From Gemmatimonadota bacterium (GTDB lineage Bacteria > Gemmatimonadota > Gemmatimonadetes > Longimicrobiales > Gaopeijiaceae), in the NCBI GenBank assembly GCA_007125845.1, contig SLCK01000041.1, forward strand, positions 1 through 53,053: 53,053 nt of DNA, read 5' to 3'. The position numbers and the translations under genes are program-made. The notes below the pieces were generated by a model that saw nothing but the letters and a program-made list of their open reading frames with translations, did no database searches and was not told the origin of the DNA. Positions 8,323 to 14,899 of this stretch are shown here, in pieces. Each line of letters begins with the position of its first letter. Positions within the stretch are counted from its first letter, which is position 1.

Positions 8323-9362
8323 CCGGGCCTCCCCGTGGGCTGCAGGCGTCCCCTCCACACCATGCCCATCCGCTCGCGGACCTCGTCCAGCGTCTGCGCG
8401 GCCTCCCGCCGGGCCCGCGCCGCCCCGGCGTCCAGGATCTCGCGCACCCGGTCGGGGTGCGCCTTCAGCTCGCGCGCCCGCTCCCGCGTCCCGGCGAAGT
8501 GCTCCGCGATGTTCTCCGCCAGGATCTGCTTGCACTCCACGCATCCCCGGGTCCCGGCCCGGCACTGCCCTTCGATGTCGGGAATCCGCTCGGCGGGGGT
8601 GAAGTGCTGGTGGAGGCTGAAGACGTTGCAGACCTCGGGTCGCCCGGGATCGTTCTTGCGAATCCGCTGGGGGTCGGTCACCGCGGTTCGCACCCGCGCC
8701 CAGATCTCCTCGGGCTCGTCCAGGATGCCCACGGTGTTGCCCATGGACTTGCTCATCTTGCCCGCCCCGTCCAATCCCACGATGCGCCCGGCCTGGCTCA
8801 GGATCGCCTGCGGCTCGGGAAAGAGCGTCCCGAACCGCGCATTCCACCTCCGGGCGATCTCACGCGCCAGCTCCAGGTGCTGGACCTGATCCTCTCCGAC
8901 CGGCACCTTCTGGGCGCGGTAGAGGAGGATGTCCGCGGCCTGGAGGATGGGGTAGTTGAGCAGCCCCGCCGGAACGGACTCCCGCCGGGAGGACTTGTCC
9001 TTGTACTGCGTCATCCGCTCCAGGTCGCCGACCGGGGTCACGGCGTTGAAGATCCAGGCCAGGCGCACATGCTCGGGCACGTCGGACTGGACGAAGATCG
9101 TGCTCCGCTCGGGATCCAGTCCCACCGCGAGGAAGCTGACCGCCAGGTCGAAGACCCGGTCCGGAAGCTCGGCGGGAGTGAACTCCCCGGTGATCGCGTG
9201 CTCGTCCACGATGCAGAAGTAGCACTCGTAGCTCTCCTGCAGCTGGACCCACTGCTGCAGCGCGCCGAGGTAGTTGCCCAGGTGGGCCTCCCCCGAAGGC
9301 TGCATGCCGCTGAACACCCGGGGCCTATCTCCCCCTCCCCCGGTGGCCTCCTGATCCGCCAT
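8319..9362 (-). CDS. trpS: Tryptophanyl-tRNA synthetase
   Basis: Class I synthetase charging tRNA-Trp. The 347-residue product has the HIGH-equivalent SGEAHLGNYLGA near residue 20, VDEHAIT, the NYPILQAADILLY region, VGEDQVQHLELAREIARR and the KMSKS loop GAGKMSKSMGNT. The ATG at 9362 was preferred to a GTG two codons upstream. trpS and pilT overlap by 4 nt and are probably translationally coupled, although no functional link is known. Confidence 0.97.
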   Translation of the reverse strand: MADQEATGGGGDRPRVFSGMQPSGEAHLGNYLGALQQWVQLQESYECYFCIVDEHAITGEFTPAELPDRVFDLAVSFLAVGLDPERSTIFVQSDVPEHVRLAWIFNAVTPVGDLERMTQYKDKSSRRESVPAGLLNYPILQAADILLYRAQKVPVGEDQVQHLELAREIARRWNARFGTLFPEPQAILSQAGRIVGLDGAGKMSKSMGNTVGILDEPEEIWARVRTAVTDPQRIRKNDPGRPEVCNVFSLHQHFTPAERIPDIEGQCRAGTRGCVECKQILAENIAEHFAGTRERARELKAHPDRVREILDAGAARARREAAQTLDEVRERMGMVWRGRLQPTGRPG

Positions 9363-9441
9363 CGTCACCCGTATGGAATCGGCCCCTGGCGGGGCCGGAG
9401 TCGTCGTCCGGAACGCCCGTACTACAACGCTCCTCGCGAGA

Positions 9442-9456
9442 GCGCTAAGTTAGCGC
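9442..9456. promoter_or_regulatory. 15-bp palindrome between trpS and the IMPase gene
   Basis: GCGCTAA-G-TTAGCGC, perfect 7-bp arms, in the 168-nt divergent region between trpS (minus) and the IMPase gene (plus). Position and symmetry suit a repressor site; the single-base spacer makes an RNA hairpin unlikely. No regulator is recognisable. Confidence 0.4.
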
Positions 9457-9470
9457 CCTCCGGAAGCGAG

Positions 9471-9495
9471 GGCGACCCCCGCAAGCGGGGTCGCC
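9471..9495 (+). other. Hairpin in the IMPase leader
   Basis: Inverted repeat GGCGACCCC/GGGGTCGCC (9 bp, loop of 7 nt) ending 35 nt before the IMPase ATG. There is no T-tract. It could be a leader structure controlling translation or simply GC-rich symmetry. Confidence 0.35.
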
Positions 9496-9530
9496 GAGCC
9501 CGCCTTTCCCCAGCCCTCGGCGAGAGCCGG

Positions 9531-10445
9531 ATGACCGAACCCACCCTCGAAGCCTCCGCCGACCTCGTTGCCACCGCCCGGGAGGCGGCCGAAGCTGCCG
9601 CCCAGGTGCACCGCCTGCATGCCGGACGGGTCCGCATCGAGGAGGCCTCGATGAAGCGCGCCTCGGACTTCGTGAGCCGAGTGGACCTGGAGGCCCAGGA
9701 GGCGGCGCTCGCGGTGATCCGGGACCGCTTTCCGGAGCACGAGATCATGTCGGAGGAGGAGGACGGTCGAACCGGGCCGGGTTCGTGGGAGGGGGCGGCG
9801 ACCGGCCCCGGGCTCGGCTCCGCGGCCGAACCCGGCTCCGAAGCCCCGCACACCGCGGAGGCCCCTCGTTTCGTCTGGGTCGTGGATCCGCTCGACGGCA
9901 CGACCAACTTCCTCCACGGTCACCCCGCGTACGCGGCCTCGGTCGGGGTTCTCCGGGGAGGGGAGCCGGTGGCGGGCGCGGTGACCGCCGCGGCCACCGA
10001 GGAGCGCTGGTGGGCGGGGCGAGGCCGTGGGGCGTTCCGCAACGGCGAGCCGATCGCGGTCTCCCGGGTCCGGGAGCTCGCACTCGCGCTGGTCGGGAGC
10101 GGCTTTCCCTTCAAGTGGCCGGAGTTGGTGCCCGGCTACATGGCCGAGTTCGAGCGGGTGCTTTCGTCCACCTCCGGCATCCGGCGGGGGGGCTCGGCCG
10201 CCCTCGACCTCTGCTACCTGGCGCAGGGCTCGCTCGACGCCTTCTGGGAGGCAATGCTCGAGCCGTGGGACGTGGCCGCCGGCCTGGCGATCCTCTACGA
10301 GGCCGGAGGGGTGGCGACCCGCAAGGACGGAAGCGAGCTCCGGGTCGGCGAGGGCGGTTCGGTGCTGGCCGCCAACGGCGCGCAGCTCATGGAGGAGCTC
10401 CGGGCCACGGTGGCCGGACGCGGCTCCACGCGCCCAGGAAAATGA
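9531..10445 (+). CDS. Inositol-monophosphatase-family phosphatase
   Basis: Mg2+-dependent phosphatase of the SuhB/IMPase fold, 304 residues. Metal and catalytic motifs: EHEIMSEEE (metal Glu), WVVDPLDGTTNFLHGHP, and WDVAAGLAILYEAGG near the C terminus. Candidate substrates are inositol-1-phosphate or histidinol phosphate; sequence alone does not decide. Between the metal Glu and the DPLDGT motif is an extra low-complexity Gly/Ala/Pro/Glu insert of about 30 residues (residues ~78-110), absent from typical members. The start is the first ATG after the leader hairpin. It converges with hsp20 over a shared hairpin. Confidence 0.88.
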   Translation: MTEPTLEASADLVATAREAAEAAAQVHRLHAGRVRIEEASMKRASDFVSRVDLEAQEAALAVIRDRFPEHEIMSEEEDGRTGPGSWEGAATGPGLGSAAEPGSEAPHTAEAPRFVWVVDPLDGTTNFLHGHPAYAASVGVLRGGEPVAGAVTAAATEERWWAGRGRGAFRNGEPIAVSRVRELALALVGSGFPFKWPELVPGYMAEFERVLSSTSGIRRGGSAALDLCYLAQGSLDAFWEAMLEPWDVAAGLAILYEAGGVATRKDGSELRVGEGGSVLAANGAQLMEELRATVAGRGSTRPGK

Positions 10446-10480
10446 AGCGCCCCGGTCGGAGTTCAATCCAACCGGGGCGC
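10439..10480 (-). terminator. Intrinsic terminator of hsp20
   Basis: Perfect 10-bp stem GCGCCCCGGT/ACCGGGGCGC (10447-10480) with inner GGA/TCC pairing. On the minus strand it is followed by TTCATTTTCC, so it best serves hsp20; on the plus strand it starts 2 nt after the IMPase stop and lacks a T-tract. The U-rich part lies in the IMPase stop-codon region. Confidence 0.7.
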
Positions 10481-10508
10481 CTCGGTGGGGGTATGGAGCC
10501 CGCCGGGC

Positions 10509-10964
10509 TCAGGCCCCACCCTCGATCTCGATCCTCCGGCCCTTCGCCTCGGCGGCCTTCGGCATGCGCACGCGCAGCACGCCGTTGTCGAAGTTGGCGG
10601 CAATCTGATCGGCGGCCACCGTCCTCGGGAGGCTGAACGACCTCTGGAAGGCCCCGTAGCGCCGCTCCCAGACGTGGTACCTGCGGTCCTCGCTCCCCTC
10701 GCGGCGGTCCTCCTTCCGGCCCCGGATCGTGAGCACGTTGTTCTCGAGCTCGATCTCGACATCTTCGCGCTTCATTCCGGGAAGCTCTGCGGTCAGGACG
10801 AGCTCGTCCCCCGTCTCCTCGACGTTCACGGCCGGCATCCAGGTCGAACCGTCCAGGTCGCCGGCCAGCCGGTCCCCGAAGAGCTGCCCGAGGCGGGTCG
10901 TCACCTGATCCAGCTCCTGCCAGGGATTGAGCCTGCCCTCACCGCGATAACGTGTGATCGACAT
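10509..10964 (-). CDS. Small heat-shock protein, Hsp20/alpha-crystallin family
   Basis: ATP-independent holdase chaperone, 151 residues. The alpha-crystallin domain runs from about residue 43 (WMPAVNVEETGDELVL) through ELPGMKREDVEIEL and YGAFQRSFSLP to NGVLRVRMPK, and the C-terminal IXI oligomerisation motif appears as IEI. The ATG at 10964 has a near-perfect Shine-Dalgarno AAAGGAGGAT 6-7 nt upstream, one of the strongest in the window. Upstream there is a -24/-12 promoter match, and no CIRCE element. An intrinsic terminator follows the stop, so it is probably a single-gene transcript. Confidence 0.95.
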   Translation of the reverse strand: MSITRYRGEGRLNPWQELDQVTTRLGQLFGDRLAGDLDGSTWMPAVNVEETGDELVLTAELPGMKREDVEIELENNVLTIRGRKEDRREGSEDRRYHVWERRYGAFQRSFSLPRTVAADQIAANFDNGVLRVRMPKAAEAKGRRIEIEGGA

Positions 10965-11073
10965 GGTGCTATCCTCCTTTCCTCCCAAGGTCCAACCGTG
11001 GCACATTGTCCGGGTCGCGACGGACGAGCTCGCCGGCGGTCCCGGACGACTCACTTCGGTACCCAATGGCAAG

Positions 11074-11089
11074 TGCAGAAGCCGTGCCA
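11074..11089 (-). promoter_or_regulatory. Sigma-54-type -24/-12 promoter of hsp20
   Basis: Minus strand TGGCACGGCTTCTGCA matches the RpoN consensus TGGCACG-N4-TTGCA at all fixed positions but one (C for T). The GG and GC dinucleotides have the required spacing. Predicted start near 11063, about 99 nt before the hsp20 ATG. Confidence 0.7.
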
Positions 11090-11162
11090 ATGCCAGGAGC
11101 CCCGAATTCTGTCGAATCGTCCGGAAGGTGGAGCGGGCGGCGGCGGCGTCTGCCACGCCGAC

Positions 11163-11175
11163 TGTCAAAATGACA
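11163..11175. promoter_or_regulatory. Palindrome, candidate enhancer-binding-protein site
   Basis: Perfect inverted repeat TGTCA-AAA-TGACA. Its centre is about 106 bp upstream of the start predicted from the -24/-12 promoter, the usual place for the binding site of a sigma-54 activator. It is one of the few AT-containing palindromes in this GC-rich region. Only one copy is seen; the cognate activator is not in the window. Confidence 0.5.
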
Positions 11176-11177
11176 CC

Positions 11178-11261
11178 GATTGGGATGGCCGCCGCGCCGA
11201 TTGGGATGGCCGCCGCGCCGATTGGGATCGCCGCCGCACCGACCGGGACGGCCGCCGCACC
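11178..11261. repeat. 21-bp tandem repeat, four copies
   Basis: Units at 11178, 11199, 11220 and 11241; units 1 and 2 are identical, units 3 and 4 differ by 2 and a few bases, and a degenerate fifth part follows to about 11280. Unit core: GATTGGGATGGCCGCCGC plus GCC. The period is seven codons, so frames stay open on both strands, but there is no ribosome site. Confidence 0.9.
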
Positions 11262-11408
11262 GACCGAATCGACCGCCGGATGGTGGGGGAGAGGGCGAAG
11301 GGGTTTCGGTCGACCTCGGATTCTGCGATACATCCCTTTTCGGACGTAGAGGAGACCGCACGTCGGCCAGACGCCGGCAAGGTCGGTGGAGACGTGGAGG
11401 ACGTCGTC

Positions 11409-12164
11409 ATGAAGCTCGCGCTGTTCGGGTATGGCCGGATGGGGAAGGTCGTGGAGGAGATCGCGGAGGAGCGGGGTCACGAGGTGACGCTACGGGTGGA
11501 CGCCCGGACCGCTGGGGCGGACGAGTCGATCACTCCCGAGTCCCTGGCCGGAGCCCGGACGGCGGTGGATTTCTCCGTCGCCGACGCCGTGCTCCCGCAC
11601 GTGAGGCGCGCGGCGGAGCTCGAGTTGAACATCGTGATCGGCACGACGGGCTGGGAGCGGGACCGCTTCGAGGTCGAGGCGGTCGTCCGGGAATCCGGGA
11701 TCGGGCTCCTCCACGCTCCGAACTTCTCAATCGGAATGCTCCTCTTCACCCGGATCGTCGAGTCGGCCGCCCGCCTCCTGAACCCGGTGGAGGACTACGA
11801 CCTCCACCTCTGGGAAGCGCACCACCGCCACAAGGTGGATCATCCGGGCGGAACGGCCGTACATCTGGCCGAGCTCCTCGTTCGGGAGATGGGCCGGAAG
11901 GACGGCTGGTCCACCGACCTCCCGGAGGGAGCGACGGTCGATCCGCGCATCCTGCAGGTGGCGGTGAGTCGGGTCGGAGAGGTCCCCGGAGTGCACGGAG
12001 TGGGATTCGAGGGTCCCGACGACCGGATCGAGCTCCAGCACCGCGCGCGGAATCGGAGAGGATTCGCGCGGGGCGCCGTGATCGCCGCCGAATGGCTCGA
12101 GGGCCGGTCGGGCCTCCACACGATGAACGACCTTCTCGACGACCTCACGGGTACCTCCCAATGA
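11409..12164 (+). CDS. dapB: 4-hydroxy-tetrahydrodipicolinate reductase
   Basis: NAD(P)H-dependent second committed step of DAP/lysine synthesis. The 251-residue product shows the Rossmann start LALFGYGRMGK, DFSVADAVLPH, GTTGW, APNFSIGMLLF, and the catalytic EAHHRHKVDHPGGTA (family EXHHXXKXDXPSGTA; here GGTA instead of SGTA). Length is at the short end for the family. The ATG at 11409 follows a GGAGG by 9 nt; an upstream open frame from 10485 is spurious. First gene of the dapB-dapA-dapD operon, with 13 nt to dapA. Confidence 0.94.
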   Translation: MKLALFGYGRMGKVVEEIAEERGHEVTLRVDARTAGADESITPESLAGARTAVDFSVADAVLPHVRRAAELELNIVIGTTGWERDRFEVEAVVRESGIGLLHAPNFSIGMLLFTRIVESAARLLNPVEDYDLHLWEAHHRHKVDHPGGTAVHLAELLVREMGRKDGWSTDLPEGATVDPRILQVAVSRVGEVPGVHGVGFEGPDDRIELQHRARNRRGFARGAVIAAEWLEGRSGLHTMNDLLDDLTGTSQ

Positions 12165-12177
12165 GAGCAGCCAGAAC

Positions 12178-13080
12178 ATGAGCGCAGCCCCTCCCCGCGG
12201 CCTTTCGGTCGCCGTTGCCACCCCGATGCACGAGGACGGCTCCCTCGACCTGGAGGGGTTGGCCCGCCACGTCCGCCGGCTCATCGACGGGGGGGTAGAC
12301 CAGCTCGTCCCCTGCGGGACCACCGGGGAGAGCGCGACCATGGATCCCGAGGAGCAGCGGCGCGTCATCGCCACCTGCGTCGAGGTGGCGGAGGGAAAGG
12401 TGCCGATCTTCGCCGGAGCCGGGACGAACAGCACCGCCCGCTCCCGCAAGCTCGCACGGGCGGCGCGCGAGGAAGGGGTGGACGGCCTCCTGCTCGTCAC
12501 GCCCTACTACAACAAGCCCTCCCAGGCGGGTCTGGACCGGCACTTCCGCGAGGTGATCGAGGCGGGGGTGGACCTGCCCGTCATCCTCTACAACGTGCCA
12601 GGCCGCACCGGGGTGAATCTCGAGCCGGACACGGTGTTCCGGCTCGCCGAGCTGGAGCTCGCCGTGGCCGTGAAGGAAGCCTCCGCGAACCTGGAGCAGA
12701 TCATGACGATCATCCGGGGGCGCCCCGACGGCTTCCTGGTCCTCTCGGGCGACGACAGCATGGCCCTCCCCATCATCGCGATGGGCGGGGATGGGGTGAT
12801 CTCGGTCGCGGCGAACGAGGTGCCCGACCGGATGCGCGCCCTCGTACATGCCGGGCTCGCGGGGCGGATGGAGGAGGCCCGTCGCCATCACTACGAGCTC
12901 CTGCCCCTCATGCAGGCCAACTTCGTGGAGAGCAACCCCGTGCCCGTGAAGGCCGCACTGCACCTCATGGGACAGATGGGCCCGCACGTGCGGGGACCGC
13001 TCTCGCCCCTTTCCGACCGCTCCCTCGAGCGGGTTCGCAAGACACTCCTGGACATCGGCATCATCGAGGTGGATACATGA
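12178..13080 (+). CDS. dapA: 4-hydroxy-tetrahydrodipicolinate synthase
   Basis: Condenses pyruvate with aspartate semialdehyde at the branch to DAP and lysine. The 300-residue TIM barrel has VATPMHEDGSLD, the phosphate loop CGTTGESATM, YYNKPSQAGL, the catalytic Tyr in LYNVPGRTG and the Schiff-base Lys in AVAVKEAS, then LSGDDSMALP and NPVPVKAAL. All catalytic positions match true DapA, unlike the paralogue at 6213. Its TGA overlaps the dapD ATG (ATGA). Confidence 0.96.
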   Translation: MSAAPPRGLSVAVATPMHEDGSLDLEGLARHVRRLIDGGVDQLVPCGTTGESATMDPEEQRRVIATCVEVAEGKVPIFAGAGTNSTARSRKLARAAREEGVDGLLLVTPYYNKPSQAGLDRHFREVIEAGVDLPVILYNVPGRTGVNLEPDTVFRLAELELAVAVKEASANLEQIMTIIRGRPDGFLVLSGDDSMALPIIAMGGDGVISVAANEVPDRMRALVHAGLAGRMEEARRHHYELLPLMQANFVESNPVPVKAALHLMGQMGPHVRGPLSPLSDRSLERVRKTLLDIGIIEVDT

Positions 13081-13943
13081 CGCAGACCGATACGATCTCG
13101 GCCCTCCAGCAGACCATAGAGCAGCTCTCCGCGCAGTCCCCCCTCCAGGACCACGACGCCGCGCGCGCGGCGGTCGCAGAGCTCTTCGAGGCGCTCGAAC
13201 GCGGAGAGGTGCGCGCGGCACGCCCCGGACCGGACGGGTGGGAGGCGGTGCAGTGGGTCAAGTCGGGCATCCTCCTCTCCTTCAAGGTGGGCCGCACCGC
13301 TCCCTTCCCCTTCGACGGCTCGGCCCCGGGTCCCTTCCCGTACTTCGACCGGGACACGCTCCCCCTGCGCAAGACCCGTGGGGTGGACGAGAACGTGCGG
13401 ATCGTGCCCGGGGGAAGCTCGGTGCGGGCCGGGTCGTACCTGGGCCCGAACGTGGTCATCATGCCACCGGCGTACGTAAACGTGGGAGCCTGGGTCGGGG
13501 AGGGCGCGATGGTCGACTCGCACGCCCTGGTCGGCTCGTGCGCCCAGATCGGAGCCCGGGTCCACCTGAGCGCGGGGGCGCAGATCGGGGGGGTGCTCGA
13601 GCCCGTCGGACTCCGACCGGTGATCGTGGAGGACGACGCGATGATCGGGGCGAATACGGGAGTATTCGAGGGCGTGCTCGTGGGAAGCCGGGCCGTGCTG
13701 GCCCCCGGGGTGCAGCTCACCGCCGCCACCCCGCTCTACGATCTCGTGAAGGGCGAGGTGCACAGGAGCCAGTCCGACCGCCCCCTGAGCGTGCCTTCGG
13801 GCGCCGTGGTCGTGCCCGGCACGCGGCCGGCCGGAGGCGAGTTCGGCCGGGAGCAGGGGCTTCAGCTCTACGCGCCGGTGATCGTGAAGTACCGCGACGA
13901 GAAGACCGACGCGGCCACGGCGCTGGAGGAAGTCCTGCGCTGA
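13077..13943 (+). CDS. dapD: Tetrahydrodipicolinate N-succinyltransferase
   Basis: Transfers succinyl from succinyl-CoA to tetrahydrodipicolinate, so this organism uses the succinylase branch to meso-DAP. The 288-residue product has an N-terminal helical domain and a left-handed beta-helix of hexapeptide repeats (residues ~100-230: VRIVPGGSSVRAGSYLGP, VVIMPPAYVNVGAWVGEG, VDSHALVGSCAQIG), and the late VPSGAVVVPGTRP. It starts inside the dapA stop (ATGA), so is coupled to it. dapC/E/F are not in the window. A 22-bp palindrome follows 20 nt after the stop. Confidence 0.95.
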   Translation: MTQTDTISALQQTIEQLSAQSPLQDHDAARAAVAELFEALERGEVRAARPGPDGWEAVQWVKSGILLSFKVGRTAPFPFDGSAPGPFPYFDRDTLPLRKTRGVDENVRIVPGGSSVRAGSYLGPNVVIMPPAYVNVGAWVGEGAMVDSHALVGSCAQIGARVHLSAGAQIGGVLEPVGLRPVIVEDDAMIGANTGVFEGVLVGSRAVLAPGVQLTAATPLYDLVKGEVHRSQSDRPLSVPSGAVVVPGTRPAGGEFGREQGLQLYAPVIVKYRDEKTDAATALEEVLR

Positions 13944-13963
13944 GGGTGCGCTGAAGAGGGGCA

Positions 13964-13985
13964 CGCCGGGGGCGCGCCCCCGGCG
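13964..13985. terminator. Bidirectional hairpin between dapD and the kinase gene
   Basis: Perfect 22-bp palindrome, half-site CGCCGGGGGCG, in the 47-nt gap between two convergent genes. It has no T-tract on either side, so it is a probable but non-canonical terminator. Confidence 0.55.
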
Positions 13986-13990
13986 CCGAG

Positions 13991-14899
13991 TCAGCCCCGG
14001 AGGGCCACCTGCACGGCGCCGCGCACCGGCTCCACCTCGCGCTCGAGCGGCTCGAAGCCCGCGGCCTGGAGCGCCGCGCGGACGCGGGAGCGTAGCGAAC
14101 CGCCCGGCTCGATCAATCCTCCGACGAGCGCCACCCGGGGCGGCGGGTCCTCGCCTGCGGCGAGCGCACGCACGTGCGCGGTGAGCGCCCGCACTGCGTC
14201 GTCCACGATCTCCTCCGCGACCCGGTCCCCCGCCTCCGCCGTCCGCACGACCCTGGGCCCGAGGGCCGCGATGCCGGCCTTGTCGGCCGTGTCCACCCAG
14301 CTCTTGAGCTCCCGGATCGAGTCCAGCTCGAGCGCCTCCGGGAGGACGTCCACGAGCGCGCTATCCGCGCCTCGGCCCTCGGAGGCCCGGATCGCCGCCC
14401 GCAGCCCGGCGAGACCGATCCCGTATCCGCTCCCTTCGTCGCCGAGAAGGGCGCCCCAGCCTCCCACCCGGCGCAGCTCCGCTCCGGGGCCCCTCTTCGC
14501 CTTCGCGATCGATCCGGTCCCGGCGACCAGGAGGATCCCCGGCCCCTCTCCGAAGGCGTCGAAGAAGGCGATCTCCCCGTCCGAGACGAGGTGCACCCGC
14601 CGAGCCACCTCGTGGTCCACCAGCTTCGCCTCGAGGCGCCGTCTGGCCTCCTCCCGGCCCGCGACCCCAGCGAGCCCGGCACAGAGGACCTCCACGGGGA
14701 GGGGTTCGTCCAGCTCTCCGGCCAGCGCTCGCACCTCCCGGACGAGGCGGTTCCCGAGCTCCTCCTCATCCCCGACCCCGAGCAGGGCCCCGCCCCCTTC
14801 GCGCCTCCCCAGGATCCGGCCCGAGCCGTCGGCGAGGAGGAACCGGGTGCGGGTGGCGCCCCCGTCCACGCCCACCACCCGCAGCGGGACCGGGCTCAT
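13991..14899 (-). CDS. BadF/NAGK-family amino-sugar kinase (MurK-like)
   Basis: ATP-dependent kinase of the ASKHA fold, 302 residues. Seen: phosphate-1 motif VGVDGGATRTRFLLAD, the cytosolic GlcNAc-kinase-type loop GILLVAGTGSIAKAK, then GGWGALLGDEGSGYGIG and the C-terminal VALVGGLI. Members phosphorylate GlcNAc, glucosamine or, in MurK of Tannerella and Clostridium, MurNAc. The gene overlaps the upstream symporter by ATGA, so kinase and transporter are coupled; the order symporter-kinase recalls murT-murK. The ATG at 14899 was chosen for this overlap and because it immediately precedes the first strand. Substrate is inferred, not shown. Confidence 0.82.
   Translation of the reverse strand: MSPVPLRVVGVDGGATRTRFLLADGSGRILGRREGGGALLGVGDEEELGNRLVREVRALAGELDEPLPVEVLCAGLAGVAGREEARRRLEAKLVDHEVARRVHLVSDGEIAFFDAFGEGPGILLVAGTGSIAKAKRGPGAELRRVGGWGALLGDEGSGYGIGLAGLRAAIRASEGRGADSALVDVLPEALELDSIRELKSWVDTADKAGIAALGPRVVRTAEAGDRVAEEIVDDAVRALTAHVRALAAGEDPPPRVALVGGLIEPGGSLRSRVRAALQAAGFEPLEREVEPVRGAVQVALRG

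Larger units (their letters stand above)
10965..11408. other. 444-nt divergent intergenic region hsp20/dapB
   Basis: Holds, in order from hsp20: a ~99-nt hsp20 leader, a sigma-54-type promoter (11089-11074, minus), an inverted repeat TGTCA-AAA-TGACA (11163-11175), four copies of a 21-bp tandem repeat (11178-11261) and the dapB upstream region with Shine-Dalgarno GGAGG near 11395. I see no convincing gene; an ORF through the repeats (ATG at 11170, stop at 11349) lacks a ribosome site. Confidence 0.75.

Noticed and set aside
11170..11349. Small ORF with seven-residue PIGMAAA repeats.
   Set aside because: No Shine-Dalgarno; frames are open on both strands because the repeat period is 21 and GC is high; it overlaps regulatory sites.
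10965..11408. CIRCE element or sigma-32 promoter before hsp20.
   Set aside because: No TTAGCACTC-N9-GAGTGCTAA and no CTTGAA/CCCCAT pair found; the -24/-12 match is far better.
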